The position numbers and the translations under genes are program-made. Under the pieces are notes generated by a model, which saw only the letters and a list, made by a program, of their open reading frames with translations, was not told where the DNA came from and ran no database searches. Shown piece after piece: positions 12,767-21,057 of a DNA stretch of 64,000 nt (the stretch's first letter is position 1; every line of letters begins with the position of its first letter). The stretch comes from Adineta steineri (lineage: Eukaryota; Rotifera; Eurotatoria; Adinetida; Adinetidae). Where the stretch lies: positions 174,398 through 238,397 of the forward strand of contig CAJNOI010000088.1 of the NCBI GenBank assembly GCA_905250115.1, given 5' to 3'.

Positions 12767-13843
12767 ATGTTATCAAGAATATTTATTTTTTCTCTTGTAA
12801 TAATTCTTACAACAGCGGCTCCACGATCGAATCCAGGAACTAATAACAATGGATTTGCAAACCAAAATGGATCACTGGCCAATAACAAACCTCAGGAAAA
12901 TCATGGAAATAAAGTAAATCATGCTTTCCAACAATCGACATTGGCTAGCCAAAATAATGCAGTGAACAGTAGTGTACAATCACCCGTACCAGTAGTTCAA
13001 GCTGCTAGCTCTAATGGCACACAAAAACCCAGTCCATTGTCACGTCAACAAAATGCAGTCAATAATAATTTACAAGCACCAGTTCGTCAAGCTGATGTAC
13101 CCAGTAATGTTTCTCAAGTAATTTCATCTTCAAACCAAGGACAGGGAAATAGCAATGGTCGACAATCAGCTCCATTACCACCTCAAAGAAATGGAAATAA
13201 CAGTAATGTAACACAATCTCACCCACAACAACCACAGAATGCAGTCAATAATGTCACACAAGTTCACCCACAACGACCACAGAATGCAGGTGGCAATGCC
13301 ACACAAGTTCACCCACAACGACCACAGAATGCAGGTGGTAATGCCACACAAGTTCAATCACAACGACAACAAGATGCAACCAATAATGTTGTACAAATTC
13401 AACCACAAAATGCAGCCAATAATGCCACACAAATTCAATCACAAAATGCAGTCAATACTGTTGTAAAATCTCATTCAGGACGATCACATAATACAGCCAA
13501 TAACGCTACACAATCTCATTCACGTGTACCACATAATGGAAGCAAAAATAATACAAAATCTCAATCACAACCATCACAGAATATAGTCAATAATGGTACA
13601 CAAGTTCAATCACAACGACAACAAGATGCAACCAATAATGTTGTACAAATTCAACCACAACAGACACAAAATTCAGTCAATAATGTTGCACAATCTGTAT
13701 CATCTGGAAGTCGAAGTAAATCATTGAACAACAACGCTCCTCGACAACAACCACAACAAAATTCGACAGTCAACAAATCGCCAACAAAAGGAAAACATTC
13801 TCCTTCTGGTAGTAGCAAATTAACCACAGTACCAATTGCATAA
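12767..13843 (+). CDS. Secreted asparagine/glutamine-rich repeat protein
   Basis: A single exon encoding 358 residues. The start chosen is the ATG at 12767 because it begins a clean signal peptide (MLSRIFIFSLVIILTTAAP, cleavage near residue 19-20). The open frame extends further upstream, but only through non-ATG codons and a TATA-like run. The mature protein is dominated by Asn, Gln, Ser and Pro. Residues about 155-310 form roughly eleven degenerate 15-residue repeats of the type NAVNNVTQVHPQRPQ. Many repeats carry an N-x-T sequon (NVT, NAT, NGT), so heavy N-glycosylation is plausible. No cysteines are seen in the repeat area and no known domain is recognised. Such a protein could be an extracellular matrix, mucus or cement component, or a prion-like aggregating protein; the sequence does not decide between these. 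Confidence 0.75.
   Translation: MLSRIFIFSLVIILTTAAPRSNPGTNNNGFANQNGSLANNKPQENHGNKVNHAFQQSTLASQNNAVNSSVQSPVPVVQAASSNGTQKPSPLSRQQNAVNNNLQAPVRQADVPSNVSQVISSSNQGQGNSNGRQSAPLPPQRNGNNSNVTQSHPQQPQNAVNNVTQVHPQRPQNAGGNATQVHPQRPQNAGGNATQVQSQRQQDATNNVVQIQPQNAANNATQIQSQNAVNTVVKSHSGRSHNTANNATQSHSRVPHNGSKNNTKSQSQPSQNIVNNGTQVQSQRQQDATNNVVQIQPQQTQNSVNNVAQSVSSGSRSKSLNNNAPRQQPQQNSTVNKSPTKGKHSPSGSSKLTTVPIA
13239..13690 (+). repeat. 45-bp coding tandem repeat (15-residue units)
   Basis: Successive 45-bp units inside the Q/N-rich gene encode NxxNNxTQxxxQxxQ. Two neighbouring units (QVHPQRPQNAGGNAT) are almost identical. A longer block (QVQSQRQQDATNNVVQIQPQ) recurs near 13350 and 13603, which suggests recent unequal exchange. 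Occasional units are shortened to 12 residues. Confidence 0.75.
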
Positions 13844-13854
13844 GAAACAAGTTG

Positions 13855-13860
13855 AATAAA
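13855..13860 (+). terminator. Polyadenylation signal of the Q/N-rich gene
   Basis: A canonical AATAAA 12 bases after the stop codon. Confidence 0.6.
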
Positions 13861-14029
13861 ACTATTTTCAATAGATTTAAACCATAAAACATTTATTGAG
13901 TGAAAAGTTATTTCTGCATTTGTTTAATGGAATCTTTGAAAATAATAAAAAAGGATGATCTGTATGCAAATAATTCTTAATCATAAATAAAATATCTAAT
14001 GAAATTTATTAGTATAATTTAATTCATAT

Positions 14030-14186
14030 GTAGGGGGGCGGGGGTGTAATACCCCCCTAATTTTCAAAACTTTTTTTTTTGCTCAACAAAATCGACAAAT
14101 CTTCTTAGATCTTTCACAAAAGAGAATGCTACATCTTCCCCCCCCCCCCTCTGTATTGGCTGATTCGCGCCACTCCTACATAAGAA
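14030..14186. mobile_element. Short MITE-like element, copy 1
   Basis: About 150 bp bounded by imperfect inverted ends: TATGTAGG on the left, CCTACATA on the right. It contains poly-G and poly-C runs and an internal core (GCTCAACAAAATCG, then TTCTTAGATCTTTCAC) shared with 20590-20730. In the homologous DNA at about 18380, the sequence ACATAAGAAATCTCTTG that follows this element is present without it, as expected of an empty site. No coding capacity. Confidence 0.5.
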
Positions 14187-14375
14187 ATCTCTTGTTTAAC
14201 AAGATAATAATACGTTATTGTTCAACAGTTCATTTTCAATTAGTCTAGTCCGTTTATTACATTCTTTATAAAAAAAGCCATCGAATATTTATTCGCTATT
14301 ATTTTCATAGACAATACTCAGAAGAAAATATATATATATATATATGTTCATAGGAGTAGGTTGTATAAATTCAAT

Positions 14376-16116
14376 ATGAAGAATTATCTCAATATTTTGG
14401 ATATACCTGATGAAATTTTATTTCTTATTTTCCAAAAATTGAATGCAGTTGAAGTGTTTTCTACACTTGAAGATGTTAATCAACGGTTTCATCGATTAGC
14501 AATTGATCCTCTTCTCATTCGTGATCTTAATATGACCACAATAACAAACATCAATTCATTCTACGATCAAAATTCTTTAATGGATTCAAAAGTTCTTTCA
14601 AGAATTTGTAAAAAAATCTTACCACAAATTCATACACAAGTACAGAAACTCACTGTTGAACAAGATTCAATGAAAGAAATTCTTCGTGCTGGTAATTATC
14701 CTCAACTTTATTCTTTATCATTAATTAATTGTGAAGAAGAAATACTTTATCAATATTTAACAGGTATAGAATTTGATTTTATTCTTTAGAATTAATATTG
14801 AAATAATTTTTCTTAATTTAAGACGATTTAATTCTTCGTGATCTTTTGACCAAACAAATAACACATCTTAATATTGATATGAAAATTATAGTAGAACCAA
14901 ATTCGGAAACAATGTCAAAGATTTTTCAATTAATCTTATCTTTATGTAAAAATTTAATTTCATTGAATTTTTGTGATATGTATCTAACAAGAACTTGTTG
15001 CAGTGGTCTTCCTTATTTGCTACAAAACAATTATATGCCTTCTAGTTTAAACAAATTAAAAATCAATCTTCCGGTTTTAACCTATTGTCTCTATTTACTT
15101 GATGGACCCCTTGTTTCTTTATCAACATTAATTATCAATGTATTTTCTATTTTTCATCCAGAAATGTTAGAACCTATTGATCCAACTGTAAGTAAAATTT
15201 CAATAATCATGTTTAGAGAAAAACAAATAAAGCAAAAACAAGTGAATAAATATTTATACTTTTTCTTTTTTTTTAGAAAAAACTTCCAAATTTGAAATGT
15301 TTCTCATTCACATCGTTTGGTTATACACAAGAATATGACAATTTAATAGTTCCATTACTTTGTCGAATGATAAATCTTGAAGAATTGCAATTGTATCTAA
15401 ACGTAGGACGGTTATATCCAAGTTTCATAGATGGAAATCAATTATATGATCAATTTCTTATTTATATGACACAATTAAGAAAGTTTACATTCAATATAGA
15501 GTCAGATATCACTTTTGACATCATTCCAAATGACATTTCAACAACTGAAGATATTCAACGTACGTTCATTGGAAGAATATATGAGCCAGTAGCTGTGCAT
15601 GTATATATGGAGCCAGATCCAGATCCGCGTTGTTCTATTTGTCATGTTTATACACTTCCCTATGACTTCGAATATTTTATTGGACTTGATAACTCTTTCC
15701 AAGGAGGTATATTCGAGAAGGTTCGGCGATTAGAAATGAGCGATATAATTCCTTTCGAATATAAATTATTTAAAATCATCTCACAAGATTTTCCTTTTCT
15801 CGAATTTTTGTATATATCTAATACATGGCCACAAGAAGAGAATCAACATTCATCAACAATAATCACATTTCCTAATCTGACACATTTAGCTCTGAAATAT
15901 GCGCATGTTGACTATGCGAAACTATTTCTCTTCAAACAAAATATCAATCTACCTCATTTGATCAATCTTACCATCGAATATAAATCACTCGTGGCAATAA
16001 CAGATAATTTTACAAACAATGCAGCATTTTTTAATTTCGATAAATTGAAACGTCTTGATGTATGTCAACTATTTGTTGGCTCAAAAACCTTTTATGACTA
16101 TTTTCCTTTGTTATAA
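14376..16116 (+). CDS. F-box protein with leucine-rich-like C-terminal region
   Basis: Three exons (14376-14763, 14823-15187, 15277-16116) encode 530 residues. Both introns are short (59 and 89 bp) with GT/AG ends. The N-terminus is an F-box: IPDEILFLIFQKLN, then a helix ending in FHRLAIDPLLIRDL, residues about 7-50. F-box proteins are substrate receptors of SCF (Skp1-Cullin1) ubiquitin ligases. The remainder has irregular leucine-rich segments (ITHLNIDMKI, LISLNFCDMYL, LEELQLYLNVG, LTHLALKYAHV, KLKRLDVCQLF) that resemble degenerate LRRs and would form the substrate-binding part. The ATG at 14376 is the first in frame. A partial copy lies at 18671. AATAAA at 16125 is the likely polyadenylation signal. 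The substrate is unknown. Confidence 0.8.
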
Positions 16117-16124
16117 TTTGTTTC

Positions 16125-16130
16125 AATAAA
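16125..16130 (+). terminator. Polyadenylation signal of the F-box gene
   Basis: AATAAA nine bases after the stop codon at 16116. Confidence 0.55.
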
Positions 16131-16189
16131 TAAAAATAGATGAAGAAAAATTCATTATATAATTTACGAAGTCGATGTGTTTTTGTGCA

Positions 16190-16415
16190 TCAGTATACAC
16201 TTTGTTTATGCAATTCTTCGAACCCAACCATGTTCTGCACCGATTTGTCACGAAGATTTTTGAACAGCTCTATCTGAATGAGAGAAAAAACTTTTTGAAA
16301 ATTATATTTCATAATTTTTCTTACGTCGAATTTAGTTTTTTCAACGTCCCGTAAGAATAGTTGTTTGATAGTTGGTATATTCGATCCAGTAGATGATTTA
16401 TTTGATGCTATTACA
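16190..16415 (-). pseudogene. Member A of a small two-exon gene family, start codon absent
   Basis: Read on the minus strand, this matches the layout of the genes at 16503, 17072 and 19263. An acceptor (TTTTTTAG) is followed by a Ser/Asn-rich head, then KQLFLRDVEKTKFD, a GTAAGA donor, a short intron ending TCATTCAG, and a second exon IELFKNLRDKSVQNMV that stops after VY. There is no ATG where the relatives have theirs (ATTTTGTCTG replaces it), so it is probably a decayed copy or uses a non-ATG or upstream start. It lies tail-to-tail with the F-box gene, 74 bp from its stop. Confidence 0.45.
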
Positions 16416-16502
16416 GACAAAATCTAAAAAATAAAATCATATATTTTATATTTTATAAAAACTAAATAAAAATATTTAGATCAGATCTAAAATGATGTCC
16501 GG

Positions 16503-16726
16503 TTACATCATAATAACCTTTTCAACCTTATGGTCTCTTTTAATTAATGCATTCACTTTTTTAAATGTTGCAAGATTTCCTTCCATGTCTTTTTTCAAAT
16601 CTTGGAGGTTCTCTTCTAAACAAGAAATTTTTTCTTTGAATGGTCTTTTCGAAATATTTTTTTTAAATTGAATTCTCTCTTGAGAACCTTACTTAAGAAC
16701 GCTTCTTTTACAGCATCTGTAGCCAT
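16503..16726 (-). CDS. Member B of the small two-exon gene family
   Basis: Two exons (16693-16726 and 16503-16615) give 48 residues, starting MATDAVKEAFL and continuing KENLQDLKKDMEGNL with strong helical, coiled-coil-like character. The donor is GTAAGG and the acceptor TTGTTTAG, and the join is in frame. An acceptor-like TTTTTTAG sits six bases before the ATG, as in member D. It is the shortest member, lacking the Ser/Thr-rich head, and may be degenerate. The product function is unknown. Support comes from the shared exon layout and the shared upstream palindrome at about 16770-16792. Confidence 0.4.
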
Positions 16727-16769
16727 GATAATCTAAAAAATAAAACTGCTAAAATTAATATATAAAAAA

Positions 16770-16792
16770 CCTAAATATATATATTTAGATCT
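16770..16792. promoter_or_regulatory. Shared AT palindrome upstream of member B
   Basis: CCTAAATATATATATTTAG followed by ATCT. The same sequence occurs at 19662-19684, in both cases 44 bp upstream of the minus-strand ATG of a small-family gene. A decayed form lies at about 16460-16488 upstream of member A. It is a candidate core promoter or dyad operator. Confidence 0.45.
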
Positions 16793-16802
16793 ACTTTAGA
16801 AT

Positions 16803-17005
16803 GATCCAGGTCGAACAATCGGGCACGGAACCGGCCGGTTCCGTGGTACCCCGGGTGTGGGTGTAGGTATGAATATTACAGACTCAATACACTCACAGGT
16901 CTGCCTAAACCTACACCCACATCCGCCCTCATTCTAGTGCATCTTGAAGATGAGGGTGTGGTGTGGATTAAATGCTGTTCTCACATCCACACCCACACCC
17001 CTAGT
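16803..17005. repeat. GC-rich repeat stub followed by two G-rich/C-rich foldbacks
   Basis: 16803-16838 matches the first bases of the GC-rich repeat seen complete at 17579 and 19684 (CCAGGTCGMACAATC core). It breaks off into GGGTGTGGGTGTAGG (16853-16867), whose complement CCTACACCCACATCC is at 16910-16924. A second pair follows at 16953-16967 and 16985-17000. The G-rich strand resembles TGTGGG-type telomeric repeats reported from bdelloids (from memory). Confidence 0.55.
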
Positions 17006-17071
17006 TGTGATATTACTGCATCTTCAGTTTCATTGTGAGAAAGATCAAGAATAGTAAGTTCCATTTTTAAT

Positions 17072-17419
17072 CTAAACTGATAAAAAGGAAAAAATGTATT
17101 GATCAAATTTTAGAAAATATATAATCGCATCAATTAAAGACAGTTGTTTATCAGTTTGTTTAATGGCACGTGCAACTGAATCATCGTTTTTCATCATCAT
17201 TTGCATCGATTTAATTGTGTCCAGATGTCCTTGTATCGTTTCTCTGAATGATTCGACCTGTTGCAACTAAATGAGAGATTTGTTTTTATAAGAAAAAATT
17301 TGTCAATGCTTTCTTACTTTAAATTTCGTTTTGTTCACGTCGGCTAAGAATAATTCCTTTGATAAGGCCATCGGTGTATTTGAATCAGATGGTATCGATT
17401 GACTTGATGTTGATGCCAT
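17072..17419 (-). CDS. Member C of the small two-exon gene family
   Basis: Two exons (17318-17419 and 17072-17266) encode 98 residues. Exon 1 starts MASTSSQSIPSDSN and ends KELFLADVNKTKFK; exon 2 starts LQQVESFRETIQGHL. The intron is 51 bp with GTAAGA and CATTTAG ends, phase 0 as in member D. The first 17 residues are Ser/Thr/Pro-rich and probably disordered; the rest is predicted helical, possibly coiled-coil. No known domain is recognised and no signal peptide is seen. Conservation of the K-E-x-L/F-L-x-x-V-x-K-T-K motif at the exon 1 end across members A, C and D argues that this is coding sequence. Function unknown. Confidence 0.55.
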
Positions 17420-17578
17420 TTGAAATTTAAAATCGAAAATCGAAAATCTAAAAATAGTAAAATTAAAGTTAATATTTAAAATAAACAATGATATATACAC
17501 ATATATATTTAAATCCATTCTAAAATGCTGTCTAACAGCATAATACAAAGAATATGTATATGTATATATATGTGTGTT

Positions 17579-17925
17579 ACCCAGGTCGCACAATCCAGCA
17601 CGGAAACGGCCAACTGCGTAATTCCATGGAAACAGTATTCCAGTGAATGGATCCGATCATCGGATTTATCCGATTCTGTCCGGAAACCACAGAAGCTTGT
17701 CAAACCCGGCAGTCGGATGCGGTCAGCGGATCCTTGCACCTGATTTCTAGCTTTTTTCAACGAGTTTCGGCCAGAAACTGTCAGTTTTCTGACGGTTTTC
17801 CTGGATACTCCCACAATACTGCGTCAGGAATCATCCTCCTGGGTATAGCCAAAGAACATGTGACTAAATATACAAGAAAGGAAAGGAAAGAAAGCGAGAT
17901 AGAGCGTATACCCTAGATGAATGTT
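17579..17925. repeat. GC-rich dispersed repeat, copy 1
   Basis: About 350 bp with much higher GC content than its surroundings, nearly identical to 19684-20035 and partly to 16803-16838. It starts CCAGGTCGCACAATCC and ends near GCGTATACCCTAGATG. Open frames run through it on both strands and are partly preserved between copies, but no start, intron pattern or domain supports a gene. Similarity to 20036-20580 continues past its right end, so it is part of a larger segmental duplication. Confidence 0.65.
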
Positions 17926-18385
17926 TTTAAATGACCTATTTTTCCTTCAATCGATTTCTTGTATAACATTGGATCATATTCTTGTTATGATGCTATCGAA
18001 CATAATTCTAAAATAAATTTAAGAATCAATTCGTTAATAAAGATCTGAGATCATCTACCAATTTCCATATCAAATTTTGTTCATAGAACTTATAAGAAAA
18101 TCTTTGACTTCCTATCAAAGAAATACTCTGAATATATTAACTTCAAATCAAAGTAAAATGTTGAATATATATTTCGAAAGAATATGGCATTGGCATTGTA
18201 TTTTGATCATCTTTGATTTTCTTTTGTAAACTACAAGTGTACAAAAATCTAACGAAGATTTTATACATCAAACTTGTATACACAAGTTAAACATATTAAT
18301 AAGAAATTTATAAGTAGATATTTCATGTCTAATTAATATATATTTTATTTTAAATATAAGAATGTATTATAATCTATATATGACA
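17926..18385. repeat. Segmental duplication, left copy (right copy 20036-20580)
   Basis: AT-rich DNA that aligns with 20036-20580 over several blocks: the AACATTGGATYATATTC segment, AATGTTGAATATATATTTCGAAAGAA, and GAATGTATTATAATCTATATATGACATAAGAA. Offset is about 2.1-2.2 kb in direct orientation. No gene is evident. Confidence 0.65.
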
Positions 18386-18670
18386 TAAGAAATCTCTTGT
18401 TTAACAATAAAATAATACGTTGATTGATATTGCACTCTGAACAAATTCTGAGAAAAAAACATGTGATAGAATGAATCATGATATATAATTCACATGTATT
18501 TCTGAGAATATTAATGCTATTCAACAGTTCATTTTCAATTGGTTTGTTATATTCTTTATAGAGTAACATGACGCCATCGAATATTTATTCGTTATTATTC
18601 TTATAGACAATACGAAGAGAATATATATATATATATATATGTTCATAGGAGTAGGTTGTATAAATTCAAT

Positions 18671-18859
18671 ATGAAGGATTATATCAATATTCTGAATATA
18701 TCTGATGAAGTTTTATTTCTTGTTTTCCAAAAATTGAATGCAGTTGAAGTGTTTTCTACACTTGAAGATGTTAATCAACGATTTCATCGATTAGCAATTG
18801 ATCCTCTTCTCATTCGTGATCTTAATATGACAACAATAACGAACATCAATTCATTTTAA
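18671..18859 (+). pseudogene. Truncated F-box gene copy
   Basis: ATG at 18671 opens a 62-residue frame that is almost identical to the first exon of the F-box gene at 14376, through IRDLNMTTITNINSF. It then hits a stop (TTTTAA) where the full gene reads TTCTACGATC. Similarity ends at that point. The upstream flank, including the (TA)n run and TTCATAGGAGTAGG, is also duplicated, so the promoter may be intact and an isolated F-box peptide could be made. It may be a decayed copy, or a short protein binding Skp1 only; the abrupt loss of homology favours truncation by rearrangement. Confidence 0.7.
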
Positions 18860-19262
18860 GTAGATAAAATTCGATATTTATAATGCAATGATAATAATTA
18901 CGTATTTTATTTTATTAGTTCTTGATGCAATTGAAGAACAGACAGCCTGAAAGTAATATAATGAACATGTAACAAAATGTATGTAAGAAAAACTAATCTA
19001 GAAAACCTGTTGAGTATTATTACTGATTAGTTGATTTGTATTATTCGATGCTGGTTGATAATTGTCAGAATTCATAAAATGATTATCTTCGATTGTTGCT
19101 GTATTTGTTTACATAAAAGCAAACGCCATAGTAAATTGAAATATAAAATAATGAATTTCATACTGATGGATCAGTTGAAATTTGGTTGCCTTTTGATGAA
19201 GAGATATTAAAAATACGATAAACTATAAAATCTTTTAAAAGTAAAATCTTGAGAGGGTGTAT
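18860..19262. other. Interval between truncated F-box copy and member D
   Basis: No firm gene. On the minus strand, 19074 to about 18878 could be read as a two-exon peptide starting MNSDNYQPASNNTNQ with a GTTTTC donor and TTTCAG acceptor, but it shares no motif with neighbouring genes and is left unassigned. Confidence 0.4.
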
Positions 19263-19618
19263 TTAATTATCTGATACAATATAATCTATCACAAAATTTA
19301 AAAATATTAGTTCTTTATCAGTAGCTGCAACGACTTTGACGATATTTGGATCATGTGGATATTTATTTTGTGTTTCTTTAAATGTTTTTAAATTATCTGA
19401 AGTTTTATTTGGTAATTCTTTTAATTCTATTTCCTAAACGAGAATTTTTGTTTTAAAAGTGATTTTTAAAATATTTTTCTCACCTCCAATTTTGTTTTTA
19501 GAACCGCAATTAAAAGTTTTTCTTTCGAAGCATGTGTCGCCAAAACGTTTTTTGAATCACTTGAAGTCATATCGTTGGAGTTACTTGAAGCCGTGTTGGT
19601 TGAATCACTTGAAGCCAT
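19263..19618 (-). CDS. Member D of the small two-exon gene family
   Basis: Two exons (19484-19618 and 19263-19433) encode 101 residues with a 50-bp intron (GTGAGA...CGTTTAG), phase 0. The head is three imperfect repeats of MASSDSTNT/ASSNSNDM/TSSDSKNV. It is followed by SKEKLLIAVLKTKLE, the counterpart of KELFLADVNKTKFK in member C, and then a helical exon 2 (EIELKELPNKTSDNLK). The ATG lies just inside an acceptor-like context, and the shared palindrome is 44 bp upstream. It sits downstream of and antisense to the truncated F-box copy, repeating the arrangement of members A-C behind the intact F-box gene. No known domain; function unknown. Confidence 0.55.
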
Positions 19619-19661
19619 TATATAATCTAAAACAAACTGATAAAATTAATCTGTAAAAAAA

Positions 19662-19684
19662 CCTAAATATATATATTTAGATCT
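19662..19684. promoter_or_regulatory. Shared AT palindrome upstream of member D
   Basis: Identical to 16770-16792 and at the same 44-bp distance from the minus-strand ATG. Confidence 0.45.
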
Positions 19685-20035
19685 ACCCAGGTCACACAAT
19701 CCAGCACGGAAACGGCCAGCTCTGTGATATTCCGGAGGTTTCATGGAAACAGTACGCCAGTGAATGGATCCGATCATCGGATTTATCCGATTCTGTCCGG
19801 AAACCACAGAAGCTTGTCAAACCCGGCAGTCGGATACGGTTGACGAGTTCTTTCACAGAATTTCTAGCTTTTTTCAGTGAGTTCGGGCCAGAAACTGTCA
19901 GTTTTCTGGCGGGTTTCCCAGAATACTCCCACAATACTGCGTCAGAAATCATCGTCCTGGGTATAGGTAAAGATCATGCGACTAAATATACTAGAAAGGA
20001 AAGGAAAGTAAGCGAGATAGAGCGTATACCCTAGA
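19684..20035. repeat. GC-rich dispersed repeat, copy 2
   Basis: Near-identical to 17579-17925 with small indels near the left end (TGATATTCCGGAGG extra). It abuts the palindrome at 19662-19684 directly. Confidence 0.65.
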
Positions 20036-20589
20036 TGAATGTTTTTAAATAATCTATTTTTTCTTCGATCGATTTCTTGTTTAACATTGGATTATATTCT
20101 TTTTATGATGGTATCGGACAGCATTCTAGAATAGATTTAAATATTAACTTTATTACTCTTATTGTTATGTAAAAAAAAGAATTTGATTAGATAATAGATC
20201 TTTGATTTCAATTGAACAAAATTGTGGAAGATAATGAAGGTGGATGTGGAAATAAGCGACATTGTTCTCGCTGCCAAATCCACCCACACACTCTGAGAAA
20301 TTATATACAAACATTGTTTTTGACTTCTTATCAAAGAAATACTCTGAATGAATTAACTTTAAATCAAAGTAAAATGTTGAATATATATTTCGAAAGAACA
20401 TGACTTTGATTTTCTTTTGTAAACTACAAGTGAACAAAAATCTGATGAAGATTTTATACATGAAACTTGCATACACAAGTTAAACAGATCAATGAGAAAT
20501 TTATAAGTAAATTTCTCAAATCTAATTAATATATATTTTATTTTAAATATCAGAATGTATTATAATCTATATATGACATAAGAACATGG

Positions 20590-20730
20590 ATGGCGCAACG
20601 GAGGGTGTAACATCACACCTACCCCCAAATGTTTATTTTTTGCTCAACAAAATCGGCAAATCTTCTTAGATCTTTCACCAAAGAGAATGCTACACTCCCC
20701 AATATTGGCTGACTCGCGTCACCCTGTTAA
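20590..20730. mobile_element. Short MITE-like element, copy 2
   Basis: Shares its core with 14030-14186 (GCTCAACAAAATCGGC, TTCTTAGATCTTTCACC, AGAATGCTACA). The ends are weak inverted matches (TGGCGCAACGGAGGGTGTAACAT against the complement TGACGCG and GGGGAGTGTAGCAT). It lies immediately after ATGACATAAGAA, which in the duplicate at about 18383 runs on uninterrupted. Confidence 0.5.
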
Positions 20731-21057
20731 TATGTATAGTCATCATCTCATCGATGTTTGTACGAACCTGAAAAATAACAAAAGTCTAATAAACTCATGT
20801 ATTTATCTTATGTTAAAAATTGTATTCAATATTTTTTTAAAATATAAATAATGTACTACGGATATTTGGCAAAAAGAAAACGTTATGCAATATATCTTCA
20901 TAGTTTAGATACAACGGAATTTCAACCATTTTTTTTTACAAATAACTTCCTGAATTTACGCCTACATATTATGATATGAACGTTTCAAATATTTAGATTT
21001 ATACAAATGTAACAATAATTTTTATTTTTTTATTTTTTAGTAAAAAAGAAAAATATA

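Noticed and set aside
13175-13466. Repetitive frames on both strands inside the Q/N-rich gene
   Set aside because: Shadows produced by the 45-bp coding repeat.
17647-20034. Open frames on both strands of the GC-rich repeat copies, partly conserved
   Set aside because: No start context, splice pattern or domain; frame preservation is expected from recent duplication alone.
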